This document shows, piece by piece, positions 34,156-43,044 of a stretch of DNA of 64,000 nucleotides. Below the pieces are notes generated by a model that did no database searches, was not told where the DNA came from, and saw only the letters and a program-made list of their open reading frames with translations. The stretch comes from Mycolicibacterium agri (lineage in GTDB: Bacteria > Actinomycetota > Actinomycetes > Mycobacteriales > Mycobacteriaceae). Position 1 is the first letter of the stretch. Each line of letters starts with the position of its first letter. The position numbers and the translations under genes were made by a program. The DNA is taken from assembly GCF_002553505.1 (NCBI RefSeq), contig NZ_PDCP01000007.1:62001-126000 (forward strand). The letters run 5' to 3'.

Positions 34156-35219
34156 GTCGGAACCTTGATGTCGAAGAGCCGGGCAGCGTTCTGGCCGATC
34201 ACGCGGTCGCGCTCGTCCTCGCCGAGGTCGACTGCCGCGAGGAAACCCACGGGATCAACCGTACTCATATCGAACGGGTAGTCCGTGCCCATCAGGACAT
34301 GATCGGCGCCGAGGTCGCCGACCAGCTTCTCGACCATGCGCGGGTCAAAGACGTTGGTGTCCACGTAGATCGACCGAAGCACTTCGCTGGGCGGCACGTC
34401 GAGGTGGTGGCGCAACTCCGGACGCACCCGCCAGGCGTGGTCGGTGCGGGCGATGTAGAACGGCAGGTAGCCGCCGCCGTGGACCACCATGACCCGCAGA
34501 TCCGGATGCCGACGCCACACCCCGCCGAGGATCATCCGGGTGACCGCCAACGTGGACGCCAGCGGCATGCACATGACATTGACCAGGTAGTAGTCGGTGA
34601 ACCTCTGCCCGTGGGTGAAGCCCTGCGGATGCAGGATCACCGTCATGTCGAGTTCGACGACCGCTTCCCAGACCGGATCGAACCGCCGGTCGTCGAGATC
34701 GCGGCCGAGCACATCGGCGCTGATCTCGACGCCGCCGAAGCCGAAGTCGCGGCGCGCTTCGCGCAGCGTCTCCACCGCCAGCGCGGGGTATTCCATCGGC
34801 ACGTTCGCCACCGCCGCGAAGCGGTCCGGCCAGCGCGCCACCACCTCGGCGAACCGCTCGTGCTGAATGCGGTTGACCCGCAGCGCCTCCGACTCGGGAA
34901 GCCAGTAAAAGTATTCTGTCGGCGGCACCGACAGGATCTGCATGTCCACACCCTGGGCGTCCATGTCGGCGAGTCGCTGCTCGGCGTTCTCGAACTGGGC
35001 GGTGTTCAGCGGGCTGGCCCGGTACTCGGCGTTGTAGCGCAACGTCTCCTCGGAGGAGTGCAACGCGCGTGGCTCGAATTCGGGCCGGTAGAACGGTTTC
35101 GCGACGGCGGCGGCCGACTGCACCGACAGGTGGGTGTGCGCGTCGATGCACAGGCCGTGGTGGCGCGGCGCCCGCGATGGTTCGATGCGCGGCGCCAGCT
35201 CCGGCCACCACTCAGCCAC
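34152..35219 (-). CDS. ACMSD-family amidohydrolase (amidohydrolase_2), copy 1
   Basis: TIM-barrel metallo-hydrolase of 355 residues from GTG. H28 and H30 (DAHTHL), a histidine in VILHPQG, one in VVHGGGYLP and D in MGTDYPFD are the metal/catalytic set of ACMSD-type enzymes (decarboxylases and hydratases such as LigJ, gamma-resorcylate decarboxylase). It overlaps the Gfo/Idh gene by 8 bp. Related to the product of 37468. Confidence 0.88.
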   Translation of the reverse strand: MAEWWPELAPRIEPSRAPRHHGLCIDAHTHLSVQSAAAVAKPFYRPEFEPRALHSSEETLRYNAEYRASPLNTAQFENAEQRLADMDAQGVDMQILSVPPTEYFYWLPESEALRVNRIQHERFAEVVARWPDRFAAVANVPMEYPALAVETLREARRDFGFGGVEISADVLGRDLDDRRFDPVWEAVVELDMTVILHPQGFTHGQRFTDYYLVNVMCMPLASTLAVTRMILGGVWRRHPDLRVMVVHGGGYLPFYIARTDHAWRVRPELRHHLDVPPSEVLRSIYVDTNVFDPRMVEKLVGDLGADHVLMGTDYPFDMSTVDPVGFLAAVDLGEDERDRVIGQNAARLFDIKVPT

Positions 35220-36291
35220 GGTCGACGTACGCCTCCGCGAGGGCCAGGCCCATCTGTTCTCGGCTCAGCGGCAGCTCGACCACCTGATTCAGCTCGGCCG
35301 ACAGATCCGCGGCCATGTACACCTCCATCGTCACGCGGGCCAACCGCGGGTCGACCATCACGGGTCGATCCAGGGCGACGGCCTCGACGAAATGGATTGT
35401 CTCTCTTTCCATCGGGCCCTCGTACATGTGGTCGACGTACTCACCGGGCATGGTCGACAACGGGAACTGGATGCCGTCGGCGACCGTGTTGAGCACGATA
35501 TCGCGGTGGCTGGCGTCGGCGAGTACCGCGCCCTCGGTGCCGATCACCTCCATCCAGATGGTCGACGCGTTGGGGTAGTGCGGCGGCAGGGACATCCCGG
35601 CCCCGACGGTGACGACGACGCCGTCGTCCATGGTGACGACGTGGTACTGGGTGTCGGGCGCGCCGTGCGTGGCTTGGCGTACGCCCCAGGCGTTTTGGGA
35701 GTAGACCCGCACCGGCCGCCGCGGTTCAAGACACCAGAACGCGAAGTCGAGATCGTGGGTGGCCTCCATCGCGGCGGGGGAGAGCTTGGTGCGCGAGCTG
35801 ATCTTTGCGCCCAGTGTGCGGGTGATGTGCCTGCTCAGCAGGATGCTCGTGACCTCGCCGAGCGTGCCTTGGTTGATCGCCCGCTTGATCATCGCCGGCT
35901 TGGGGTTGAACCGCTGGGAATACCCGATGGTGAACTTCAGCGACTTCGCCTCGGCGAGTGCGATCAGCTCGTCGGCCTCGTCGAGCGTCAACGCGATCGG
36001 CTTCTCCAGCAGCACATGCTTGCCGGCCTCCAGCGCCGCCTTGGTCATCGGATGATGCAGGTCCTCCGGTGTCGCCGACACTGCGACGGCGTCCACGTCG
36101 GGATTGGCGACGATCTCCTCCCAGTTCGTCGTGGCGACGGCCGGATTGGTCTGCGCCGCAACCTCTTGCAGACGATCGGGTTTGACTTCGGCGATATGCA
36201 GTTGATCGACGAGCGGGCTGCGCGACGCCGCGATTGCGCGGATCCCGCCGCACCAGCCGGTGCCGATGATGCCGAGGTTGATCTGCTGCAT
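35212..36291 (-). CDS. Gfo/Idh/MocA family oxidoreductase, left operon copy B
   Basis: Dehydrogenase of 359 residues. GIIGTGWCGGIRA is the dinucleotide loop and LLEKPIAL the EKP motif; HDLDFAFWCLE and the large C-terminal beta sheet complete the family pattern. The ATG at 36291 has AGAAGG six bases upstream; an ATG at 36297 is too close to that site. Similar in layout to the next Gfo/Idh, suggesting duplication. Confidence 0.88.
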   Translation of the reverse strand: MQQINLGIIGTGWCGGIRAIAASRSPLVDQLHIAEVKPDRLQEVAAQTNPAVATTNWEEIVANPDVDAVAVSATPEDLHHPMTKAALEAGKHVLLEKPIALTLDEADELIALAEAKSLKFTIGYSQRFNPKPAMIKRAINQGTLGEVTSILLSRHITRTLGAKISSRTKLSPAAMEATHDLDFAFWCLEPRRPVRVYSQNAWGVRQATHGAPDTQYHVVTMDDGVVVTVGAGMSLPPHYPNASTIWMEVIGTEGAVLADASHRDIVLNTVADGIQFPLSTMPGEYVDHMYEGPMERETIHFVEAVALDRPVMVDPRLARVTMEVYMAADLSAELNQVVELPLSREQMGLALAEAYVDRG

Positions 36292-36328
36292 GTTCATCCT
36301 TCTCGTCGGGAGCTCACCTGAGAGCCCG

Positions 36329-37471
36329 TTAGGAACCCAGCCCGGCGACCAATTCGTCGGGGCTGATCGGCAACGACACCGGCCGGCCGGTGCGCGCCGA
36401 CAGGTCCATCGCCATGGTGTGGATGAGGTTCGCGTGGCCGTCGGCGGCCGTCGCATGCGGAGTGTCGATGCCGCGGCACACCCGGGCGAACCACGTCGTG
36501 GTCTCCTCGCGCATCGGCCCCCACAGCATGCCGTCCGACACGTCGCCGGGCGGGTAGCTGCCGATGAAATCGACGTGGCGCTCCATCGGCGGCGCGAACC
36601 CTCGGCTCGTATATCCGGCAGGCTGGCCGACTTCCGATGCGAGAATGACGTCGCGGTGGGTGTCTTCGACGTCGATGACACCGCGGGTTCCAACGATGCC
36701 GATCTCCAAACCGTAGACGGCGCCGGGCCATACCGTCGGCAGCGCCCAGTTGATGTTCATGCTGAACACCACGCCGTCGTCCATGGTGAAGATGCCCGAG
36801 GTGCCGTCCTTGGTGCCGATCGGGCCCAGTGTGCGGTCGGTCGAACGGGCGTACACCTCGACGGGCCTGCGCCCTTCCATCAGCCACATGCACATGTCGA
36901 GGCTGTGTGTGCCCGAAACCACCATCGGTGTCAGGTTTTTCGGGTCGGCCACCTTGCGCAGGGTCGCCTCGGGAACCATACGGTTCATGAACGCCCGCGT
37001 GACAACCGTTGTGACATCGCCGATCTGGCCGTCGCGCAGACGCTGCTTGACGGTCTGGAACCGGCGGCGGAACCGCTGCGTGTAGCCGACCACGGCGTCG
37101 ATGCCCGCATCCTCGATCGCCGCCAACACGCGGGCCGAGTCGACCGGGTCGGTCGCCAGCGGCTTCTCGATGAACATCGGCACGCCCAGCTCGACGGCGC
37201 GCATGATCGGCTCGACGTGTACCTGCTCGTCAGTGGCCACGATGACCGCGCCCACCTCGGGGCGGGCAAGAAGTTCGCCGAGGTCGGTGGTGGCGAAGTC
37301 GGCGCGCACGTCGTCGGCGAGCGTCTTGAGGGTCGGCTCGTCGATGTCGCACAGGCCGAGCCAGTCGATGCCGGGATATTCGCGGGCCAGCACGGCGCGG
37401 ATGCGCCCGACGGTGCCGCAGCCGATCACCGCCAGTCCGACGGTGCCGTGCGCCCGCAACGCGCCGCTCAT
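36329..37471 (-). CDS. Gfo/Idh/MocA family oxidoreductase, left operon copy A
   Basis: Dehydrogenase of 380 residues. AVIGCGTVGRIRAVLA binds NAD(P), FIEKPLATD is the EKP motif, and SGTHSLDMCMWLMEGRRPVEVYAR lies in the substrate domain. By analogy with LigC-type enzymes, Gfo/Idh proteins beside ACMSD-type amidohydrolases can oxidise hemiacetals of ring-cleavage aldehydes, but that is inference. ATGA overlap with the upstream amidohydrolase. Confidence 0.88.
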   Translation of the reverse strand: MSGALRAHGTVGLAVIGCGTVGRIRAVLAREYPGIDWLGLCDIDEPTLKTLADDVRADFATTDLGELLARPEVGAVIVATDEQVHVEPIMRAVELGVPMFIEKPLATDPVDSARVLAAIEDAGIDAVVGYTQRFRRRFQTVKQRLRDGQIGDVTTVVTRAFMNRMVPEATLRKVADPKNLTPMVVSGTHSLDMCMWLMEGRRPVEVYARSTDRTLGPIGTKDGTSGIFTMDDGVVFSMNINWALPTVWPGAVYGLEIGIVGTRGVIDVEDTHRDVILASEVGQPAGYTSRGFAPPMERHVDFIGSYPPGDVSDGMLWGPMREETTTWFARVCRGIDTPHATAADGHANLIHTMAMDLSARTGRPVSLPISPDELVAGLGS

Positions 37472-38484
37472 GACAGCCCCAGCAGCCGCGCGGCGTTACC
37501 GCCGGCGATGAGGTCGATCTGGGCCTGGTCGACGCCCTCGACCGCGCCGAGCAGCGCGAGCGGGTCGTCGTCGCCCATGTCGTAGGGATAGTCCGTGCCG
37601 AGCAACACATGCTCGGCGCCATACAGCTTCACCAAATACTCCAACTGGCCGGGCTCGAAAACCATTGTGTCGAAGAAGAATTTGCGCAAATAGCTGGTCG
37701 GTGGCTGGGGGACGCCCTCGCGCACGTCCTCGCGCGCATGCCAGCCGTGATCGATCCGCCCCGCATACGCGGGCAGGTAGCCGCCGCCGTGCACCACGAG
37801 GATCTTCAGGTCGGGATGGCGTTCGACCACGCCGTTGAAAATCAGGTGTGCGGTGGCCAACGTCGCCTCGAAGGCGTGGCCGATGATGTTGACGAAGTTG
37901 TGGTCGGCCATCCGCTGCGCGTGCGTGGCGCCCTGGGTGTGGATGACGACGACGAGTCCGAGCGCCTCGACCTCGGCCCAGAACGGTTCGAGGCGCTCGC
38001 TGGAGATCTCCTCGCCTTCGACGTGCGTGCCGATCTCGATGCCCCGCATGCCGAGTTCGTTTGCCAGATAACGCAATTCCTGGATGGCGGCGTCGGTGTC
38101 CTGCAGCGGCACGGTGCCCAGCGGCTGGAACCGGCCCGGGTACTTGGCCGTCGCCTCGACGAACTCCTCGTTCGTCAGCCGCGCGACCTTCGCCCCGAGT
38201 TCGGCATCGGCCCAGTAGTAGTACTGATACACCGCCACCGCGACGGCCTGGACGTCGACGCCCATGCGGTCCATGTCGGCGATGCGGACGTCGAGCATCT
38301 CCATCTTCGGCTTGATCGTCTCGAGTTGACGCCGGTTCACCGCCTGGGTGGTGGGGTTGCCATGCCCGAGCGGAACCTTTCCGGCTGCGCGCGCGGCATC
38401 GGCCATGATCTCGGCCGCAGGTGCGCACTCGCGATGGCAATGGATGTCAATGACCGGACCGTCGCTACGGAACGCCCGCTGCAT
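37468..38484 (-). CDS. ACMSD-family amidohydrolase, copy 2 (first gene of left operon)
   Basis: Protein of 338 residues with H15/H17 (DIHCHR), VVIHTQGATH, VVHGGGYLPAY and LLGTDYPYDMGD: the full metal set. About a third identical by eye to copy 1, with the closest similarity in the C-terminal third. Likely decarboxylase, hydratase or C-C hydrolase. It is preceded by a 194-bp gap containing an inverted repeat and the end of iclR. Confidence 0.88.
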   Translation of the reverse strand: MQRAFRSDGPVIDIHCHRECAPAAEIMADAARAAGKVPLGHGNPTTQAVNRRQLETIKPKMEMLDVRIADMDRMGVDVQAVAVAVYQYYYWADAELGAKVARLTNEEFVEATAKYPGRFQPLGTVPLQDTDAAIQELRYLANELGMRGIEIGTHVEGEEISSERLEPFWAEVEALGLVVVIHTQGATHAQRMADHNFVNIIGHAFEATLATAHLIFNGVVERHPDLKILVVHGGGYLPAYAGRIDHGWHAREDVREGVPQPPTSYLRKFFFDTMVFEPGQLEYLVKLYGAEHVLLGTDYPYDMGDDDPLALLGAVEGVDQAQIDLIAGGNAARLLGLS

Positions 38485-38516
38485 GCTGTGTTTGCCTCCA
38501 CCGGTTGGGTTGCGTC

Positions 38517-38553
38517 GATCGGCGTCGCTTGTGGCGAGCGTAGGACGCCGATC
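38517..38553. promoter_or_regulatory. Inverted repeat in promoter of the left operon
   Basis: GATCGGCGTC and GACGCCGATC flank a 17-base centre, 33 bp before the first amidohydrolase start. A perfect 10-bp dyad in a promoter between iclR and its probable target operon could be an operator; a terminator of iclR is the alternative. Confidence 0.5.
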
Positions 38554-38678
38554 ACCGCCTCACACTGGCGTCAGGCGTGAATGTGCGCGGGCCGGTCTCC
38601 CGCCCGACGGCATGGATCGTCGGCGCCGCGGGGTTCGACCGGTCTTATCTGCGCGCCGAGTGACGGGTGCCGAACGCC

Positions 38679-39422
38679 TCAGTGCGCGCCGATCGCTTCG
38701 GTGATCTCGGTGGCGCATTGGCGCAGCGCGGCAAGCCATCGCTGCTCGTCAGCGAGTGAATGACACCGGGTTTCAGGCCCGTAGACGCCGAGCGCCGAGA
38801 CGCCCCACTCGGCCGCGGCGTCCTGAATCGGCACCGCCATCGCCGCGGCCCCGACCGTTCGCTGACTGTGCGTGGTTGCCCAGCCCTGCTCACGGATTCG
38901 CTCGCATTCCAGCTCGAGTGCCTCGGGCGAGGTGATTGTGCGGTCGGTCAGCGCGTCAAGATTCTTGGCCAGAATTCGCGCCCGTTGCTCGGCCGGCATA
39001 TGGGCCAACAACAACAGGCCACTGGCTCCCGCGTGCAGGGGGCCTGCCTCCCCGAGGCCCAGCACGAGCCGAAGTGGCTGGGTCGAGGGGAATTCCTGAA
39101 CACAGGTCCGATGCGATCCGAAGATCCGGCTCAGCGTGGCCGTCTCGCCGAGTGTGTCGCGCAGTCGCATCATCGGCCCCGCGGCGGCCACGATCACGGC
39201 ATCCGAGGTGAGGTACTGGCTGGCCAATCCCAGGATCGCCGGGCCCAGGGCATAGCCGCCATCCGGGGTCCGGCGGACCCAGGAGCCATGTTCAAGGGAA
39301 CGCAGAAAACGCAGAACGGTGGGCTTCGGCAGATCGACTACCGCGGCGACCTCCGTGAGTTTGCGACTCGGGTGGCCGCCCAACGCCCGCAGTATCGCGA
39401 ACGAGCGCTCCTGACTCTGCAT
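38679..39422 (-). CDS. IclR family transcriptional regulator
   Basis: Regulator of 247 residues. Residues 5-62 are the winged helix (RSFAILRALGGHPSRKLTEV, LPKPTVLRFLRSLEHGSW); residues 75-245 are the IclR GAF-like effector domain (SGLLLLAHMPAEQRARIL). IclR proteins typically control catabolism of aromatic acids. It sits between the two large operons, reading toward the left one and divergent from importer 2, so it may control both. Confidence 0.9.
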   Translation of the reverse strand: MQSQERSFAILRALGGHPSRKLTEVAAVVDLPKPTVLRFLRSLEHGSWVRRTPDGGYALGPAILGLASQYLTSDAVIVAAAGPMMRLRDTLGETATLSRIFGSHRTCVQEFPSTQPLRLVLGLGEAGPLHAGASGLLLLAHMPAEQRARILAKNLDALTDRTITSPEALELECERIREQGWATTHSQRTVGAAAMAVPIQDAAAEWGVSALGVYGPETRCHSLADEQRWLAALRQCATEITEAIGAH

Positions 39423-39553
39423 TTCAGTGAGTGTACCGATGCTGTCATCTATCGAAACAAAACCGCGCCGCGTTCATCCAAGATTCTCTTGACGTGCTTC
39501 GTGACCCGTGCCACAGTTACGTAGATTGTAATTCGTGTTTCGCTCACTGAAAT
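39421..39553. promoter_or_regulatory. iclR/importer-2 divergent control region with paired motifs
   Basis: ATTTCAGTGAG at 39421-39431 (over the iclR start codon) recurs inverted as CTCACTGAAAT at 39543-39553, 13 bp before the importer start. CGAAACA (39453-39459) recurs inverted as TGTTTCG (39536-39542), directly adjoining. Two matching sites placed next to the two start codons fit binding by IclR for auto-repression and control of importer 2. Confidence 0.6.
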
Positions 39554-39566
39554 CCACGGAGGCGGT

Positions 39567-40586
39567 ATGTCCCGGACACGATTGATGCGAATGCTGACGG
39601 GGCTATCCGCGGCCGCGTTGGTGTTAAGCGCTTGTAGCTCTGGGGGAGACAGCGGCGGGGAAGGCGGCGAAACCCTGCAGGCGATCGCGGGCACCAACGT
39701 CGACTTCATCTCACTGGTTCCGATCGCGGCGTGGAAACTCCTCGAGGAACAGGACGGGATCAAGGTCGAGCAGCGCTTCGTCGAGGACGGTGCCACGGCC
39801 ATTCAGGCGATGCAGCAGGGCGCCGCGGTGATCGGCACCAACATCGGTGTCAACACCGGTGTGCCCGCCGTCGACAACGGTGCCGCCATCGTCGACGTCG
39901 TAGGCACGCAGCGGCCGACGTGGGCGCTCGCCGTCCGACCCGACATCAACAACTTCTCCGATCTGAACGGCAAGAAGATGGGGGTGCACGGCGAGACGTC
40001 GTTCACCCGAGCGGTCGCCCAGTACTACGCGCAAAACGAAGGGTTCGAATACGAAGAACTGATCATTCCCGGCAGTGACGTCCGCGCCGAGGCCCTCGCC
40101 AGGGGCCAGATCGACGCCTCGGTCATCGATCTGCCCGACGTCGTCCAGTTGAGCAAGGAGTACCCGGGCTCGTTCAAGGTGCTGTCCACCTTCGGTGAGC
40201 AGTTCCCCGACCTGATCGAGCAGGACCTTTGGCTGGATAAGCAATGGGCGCAGGATAATCCCGAAACCGCGACCAAGGTGGTCAAGGCCATCGTTCAGGC
40301 GAATCGCAAGCTGACCGAGGATCCGGCGTGGGGATTGGAGATCGCCAAGGAAGCCCTGCCGGATATGGATCCCGAGGTTTTGAACGAGCTTGTCAACGAG
40401 TACTCGGAGCGCAAGATCTGGTCGACCGACGGCGGCATCACACCCGAAAAGGCCGTCACCACACTGGAATTCTTCGACAATATCGGAGAGATCGACGTCG
40501 AGTCGGTCGATGACTCGACGATCAACAAGTACTTCGACTTCACCTACTTGCAGAACGCTCTAAACGAGCTGGACGGAAACAAGTGA
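39567..40586 (+). CDS. ABC transporter substrate-binding lipoprotein (NitT/TauT type), system 2
   Basis: Lipoprotein of 339 residues with lipobox LSAC (C23) and a Ser/Gly-rich spacer. The mature part is an NMT1/SsuA-type fold (NVDFISLVPIAAWKLLEEQ, AIQAMQQGAAVIGTNI, GQIDASVIDLPDVVQLSKEYP). It is not closely similar to the system 1 binding protein, so a different ligand is likely. First gene of the right operon; GGAGGCGG precedes the ATG. Confidence 0.9.
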   Translation: MSRTRLMRMLTGLSAAALVLSACSSGGDSGGEGGETLQAIAGTNVDFISLVPIAAWKLLEEQDGIKVEQRFVEDGATAIQAMQQGAAVIGTNIGVNTGVPAVDNGAAIVDVVGTQRPTWALAVRPDINNFSDLNGKKMGVHGETSFTRAVAQYYAQNEGFEYEELIIPGSDVRAEALARGQIDASVIDLPDVVQLSKEYPGSFKVLSTFGEQFPDLIEQDLWLDKQWAQDNPETATKVVKAIVQANRKLTEDPAWGLEIAKEALPDMDPEVLNELVNEYSERKIWSTDGGITPEKAVTTLEFFDNIGEIDVESVDDSTINKYFDFTYLQNALNELDGNK

Positions 40587-41458
40587 CGGCACGCACCGAC
40601 AGTGGTGCCCGGCCCGTCGGCCGCTCATCTTCGGCAAGGCCGGTCGACCCGGCCGGTGGAGGCGGCCAATCGACGCCTCGTCCAGGCTTCTTCGGCACCC
40701 GCCGGCTGCGCATACTGGTCGGCGCCGGCTCCCTGGCCGCCGGCGCGCTGGTGTGGCAGATCTACGGAATGCTGCAGATCAACAACCTGCTGATTCCGAC
40801 CTTCACTCAAGCCGTCGCCGCACTGTTCGAGCAGATGGGCACAGCGGAATTCTGGCAGAGTTACGCGAAAACCTTGGTGCCGTTCGTCTTCGGATGGCTG
40901 GGAGCACTGGTGATCGGCATCGCGTTCGGTGTGGCGATGGGGCTCGTACCCATCCTGGAGAAGGTGTCCATGCCGTACTTCGCCTTTCTCAATGCGCTGC
41001 CGGTGTCGGCGCTGGTGCCGCTGGTCGTCATCGCGTTCGGTCTGAACGTCATCGCCGGAGCCTCTTTGGTGTTCCTGTTCGCGATCGTGGACGTGGTGCT
41101 CACATCGGCCGCCGGCGTGCGCTATGTCGACAAGGACATGGTGGAGATGGCGCGGTCGTTCGGGATGGGCCGACTGCGCCGATTTCGCCGAGTGATCTGG
41201 CCGGGAGCCATGCCAGGTGTGATGGCGGCGGTGCGTGTCGGCACCGGCCGTGCGATCGTCGGCATGGTGGTCATGGAGTTGCTGCTGGTCTCGTCCGGCG
41301 TCGGCAAGCTCATCACCCGATACAAGGACACGTTCCAAAGCGCCCAACTCTATGCCGTCGTGATGTCGCTCGGCATCTTCGGACTCGTGATGCTCGGCGT
41401 CACCCGGGCGCTCGAACGTCGTGCCCTGAGCTGGCAGCCAGCGAGAAAGCAGAGCTGA
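40583..41458 (+). CDS. ABC transporter permease, system 2 subunit A
   Basis: Permease of 291 residues from a GTG overlapping the SBP stop (GTGA). A 45-residue Ser/Gly/Pro-rich cytosolic N-terminus precedes about six helices. The EAA loop is AGVRYVDKDMVEMARSFGMG. SsuC-type. Confidence 0.9.
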   Translation: MTARTDSGARPVGRSSSARPVDPAGGGGQSTPRPGFFGTRRLRILVGAGSLAAGALVWQIYGMLQINNLLIPTFTQAVAALFEQMGTAEFWQSYAKTLVPFVFGWLGALVIGIAFGVAMGLVPILEKVSMPYFAFLNALPVSALVPLVVIAFGLNVIAGASLVFLFAIVDVVLTSAAGVRYVDKDMVEMARSFGMGRLRRFRRVIWPGAMPGVMAAVRVGTGRAIVGMVVMELLLVSSGVGKLITRYKDTFQSAQLYAVVMSLGIFGLVMLGVTRALERRALSWQPARKQS

Positions 41459-42253
41459 ATGCTGAAATTCGACAACGTCTCCGTAACCTTCAGAAAGCGT
41501 GACGGACAACCCTTTCAAGCGCTTGAGGACGTCTCGTTCGACATTGCCGACGGCAGCTTCGTGGCGCTGATCGGCCCGAGCGGCTGCGGCAAGACCACGC
41601 TGCTGAAGATCGTCGCGGGCCTGCAGAAGGCGACATCGGGCCGGGTGGAGATCGACGGCGCGACGATCACATCACCGGGACCCGACCGCGCGCTGGTTTT
41701 TCAGAATTTCGTTCTGCTGCCCTGGTACGACGTGATCACCAACGTGGCGTTCGGACTGGAAGCACGCGGTGTCGGTAAGGCCGAACGACTGGCCAGGGCT
41801 GCCGCCGAGCTGAAGAAGGTGGGTCTGGCCGGCTTCGAACACCACCTGCCCCACGAGCTTTCGGGCGGCATGCAACAGCGGGTCGGCATTGCGCGCGCGC
41901 TGGTGGTAGAACCCCGGATCATCCTCATGGATGAGCCCTTCGGTGCTCTTGACGCGCTGACCCGCAGCGTGATGCAACGAGACCTCGCGGCCATCTGGTC
42001 CGAGGAGGGCAACGACCGCACCGCCGTTTTCGTAACCCACAGCATGCAGGAAGCGGTGTTCTTGGCTGACCGAATCGTCTTGATGAACACCCGCCCGGGC
42101 CGGGTCGAAGAGGTCATCGAGGTACCGTTCGAGCGTCCGCGCGGTGAAGGCGTCACTCGGTCGGCGGAGTACCGCGACTTCGTCGACTACCTGTCCTCCC
42201 GACTGGAACAGATGCAGCGTACCGACATGCAACCCACCGAGCTCCCGGCATGA
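41459..42253 (+). CDS. ABC transporter ATPase, system 2
   Basis: ATPase of 264 residues: Walker A GPSGCGKTT (39-47), FQNFVLLPW Q-loop, LSGGMQQR (134-141), MDEP with E159, and H194 in VTHS. SsuB/TauB type. It starts one base after the permease stop (TGAATG) and overlaps the next permease by ATGA. Confidence 0.93.
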   Translation: MLKFDNVSVTFRKRDGQPFQALEDVSFDIADGSFVALIGPSGCGKTTLLKIVAGLQKATSGRVEIDGATITSPGPDRALVFQNFVLLPWYDVITNVAFGLEARGVGKAERLARAAAELKKVGLAGFEHHLPHELSGGMQQRVGIARALVVEPRIILMDEPFGALDALTRSVMQRDLAAIWSEEGNDRTAVFVTHSMQEAVFLADRIVLMNTRPGRVEEVIEVPFERPRGEGVTRSAEYRDFVDYLSSRLEQMQRTDMQPTELPA

Positions 42254-43044
42254 CAGCAGCTGTTACCACTCGAACTGAACGCGGCCGAATTCGATTCAAC
42301 CGCAGCCAACTCGGCGACAGCGCGCTGCCGGTGATCAGCGTCATCTGTTTCGCGGCGCTGTGGGAAATCGTCGGCAGACTCGAACTGTCACCCGCGGTGC
42401 CGCCACTGTCAGCTGTGCTCGGCGCGATGAAGAACGTCTTCCTCGACGAACGCTTCCAAGCAGCCGCGATCAACACCGGCATCTCGGTGATCGTCACGTT
42501 CTTCCCGGTCGTCGTGCTCGGCACGCTGATCGGCGCCGCCATGGCCAGCAACAAGTTCATCGAGTGGGCGGGAGCGCCGTATCTCAGCCTGTCGCTGTCG
42601 ATTCCGCTGGTGAGCCTGATCCCGATCTTCATGCTGGTGTTCGGTCTCGGCCGAGGGACCATCATCGCCGTGATCGTCGCCTACTCGCTGCCCGCGGTGA
42701 TCGTGAACACGCAGTCCGGGATAGAGAGCGTGGATCGCGATCAGCTCGACATGGCCCGGTCGTTCGGCGCTTCGCGGCTGCTGGTGTTCCGCCGGGTTGT
42801 GCTGCCCTCGGCGTCGGCGCTGATTCTCGCGGGCGTCCGCGTCGCCGCAGGCCGGTCGATCAAAGGAGCGATCATCGCCGAACAGGTGATCGGGTTGATC
42901 GGCCTCGGCGGATTGATTCAGCGTTACGGCGGGGCGTTCGCCGTCGAAAACCTCTACGCTGTCATCTTGTTCATCGGCGTCGTCGGCGTCCTGGTCGTGC
43001 GGTTGATCGGTTTCGTCGAGGGTCGATTCGCGGTGGCCCGATGA
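42250..43044 (+). CDS. ABC transporter permease, system 2 subunit B
   Basis: Permease of 264 residues, about six helices, EAA loop SGIESVDRDQLDMARSFGAS. As in system 1, a second distinct permease is encoded, here after the ATPase. Its stop overlaps the CoA-transferase start by ATGA, tying uptake to CoA activation. Confidence 0.9.
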   Translation: MTAAVTTRTERGRIRFNRSQLGDSALPVISVICFAALWEIVGRLELSPAVPPLSAVLGAMKNVFLDERFQAAAINTGISVIVTFFPVVVLGTLIGAAMASNKFIEWAGAPYLSLSLSIPLVSLIPIFMLVFGLGRGTIIAVIVAYSLPAVIVNTQSGIESVDRDQLDMARSFGASRLLVFRRVVLPSASALILAGVRVAAGRSIKGAIIAEQVIGLIGLGGLIQRYGGAFAVENLYAVILFIGVVGVLVVRLIGFVEGRFAVAR

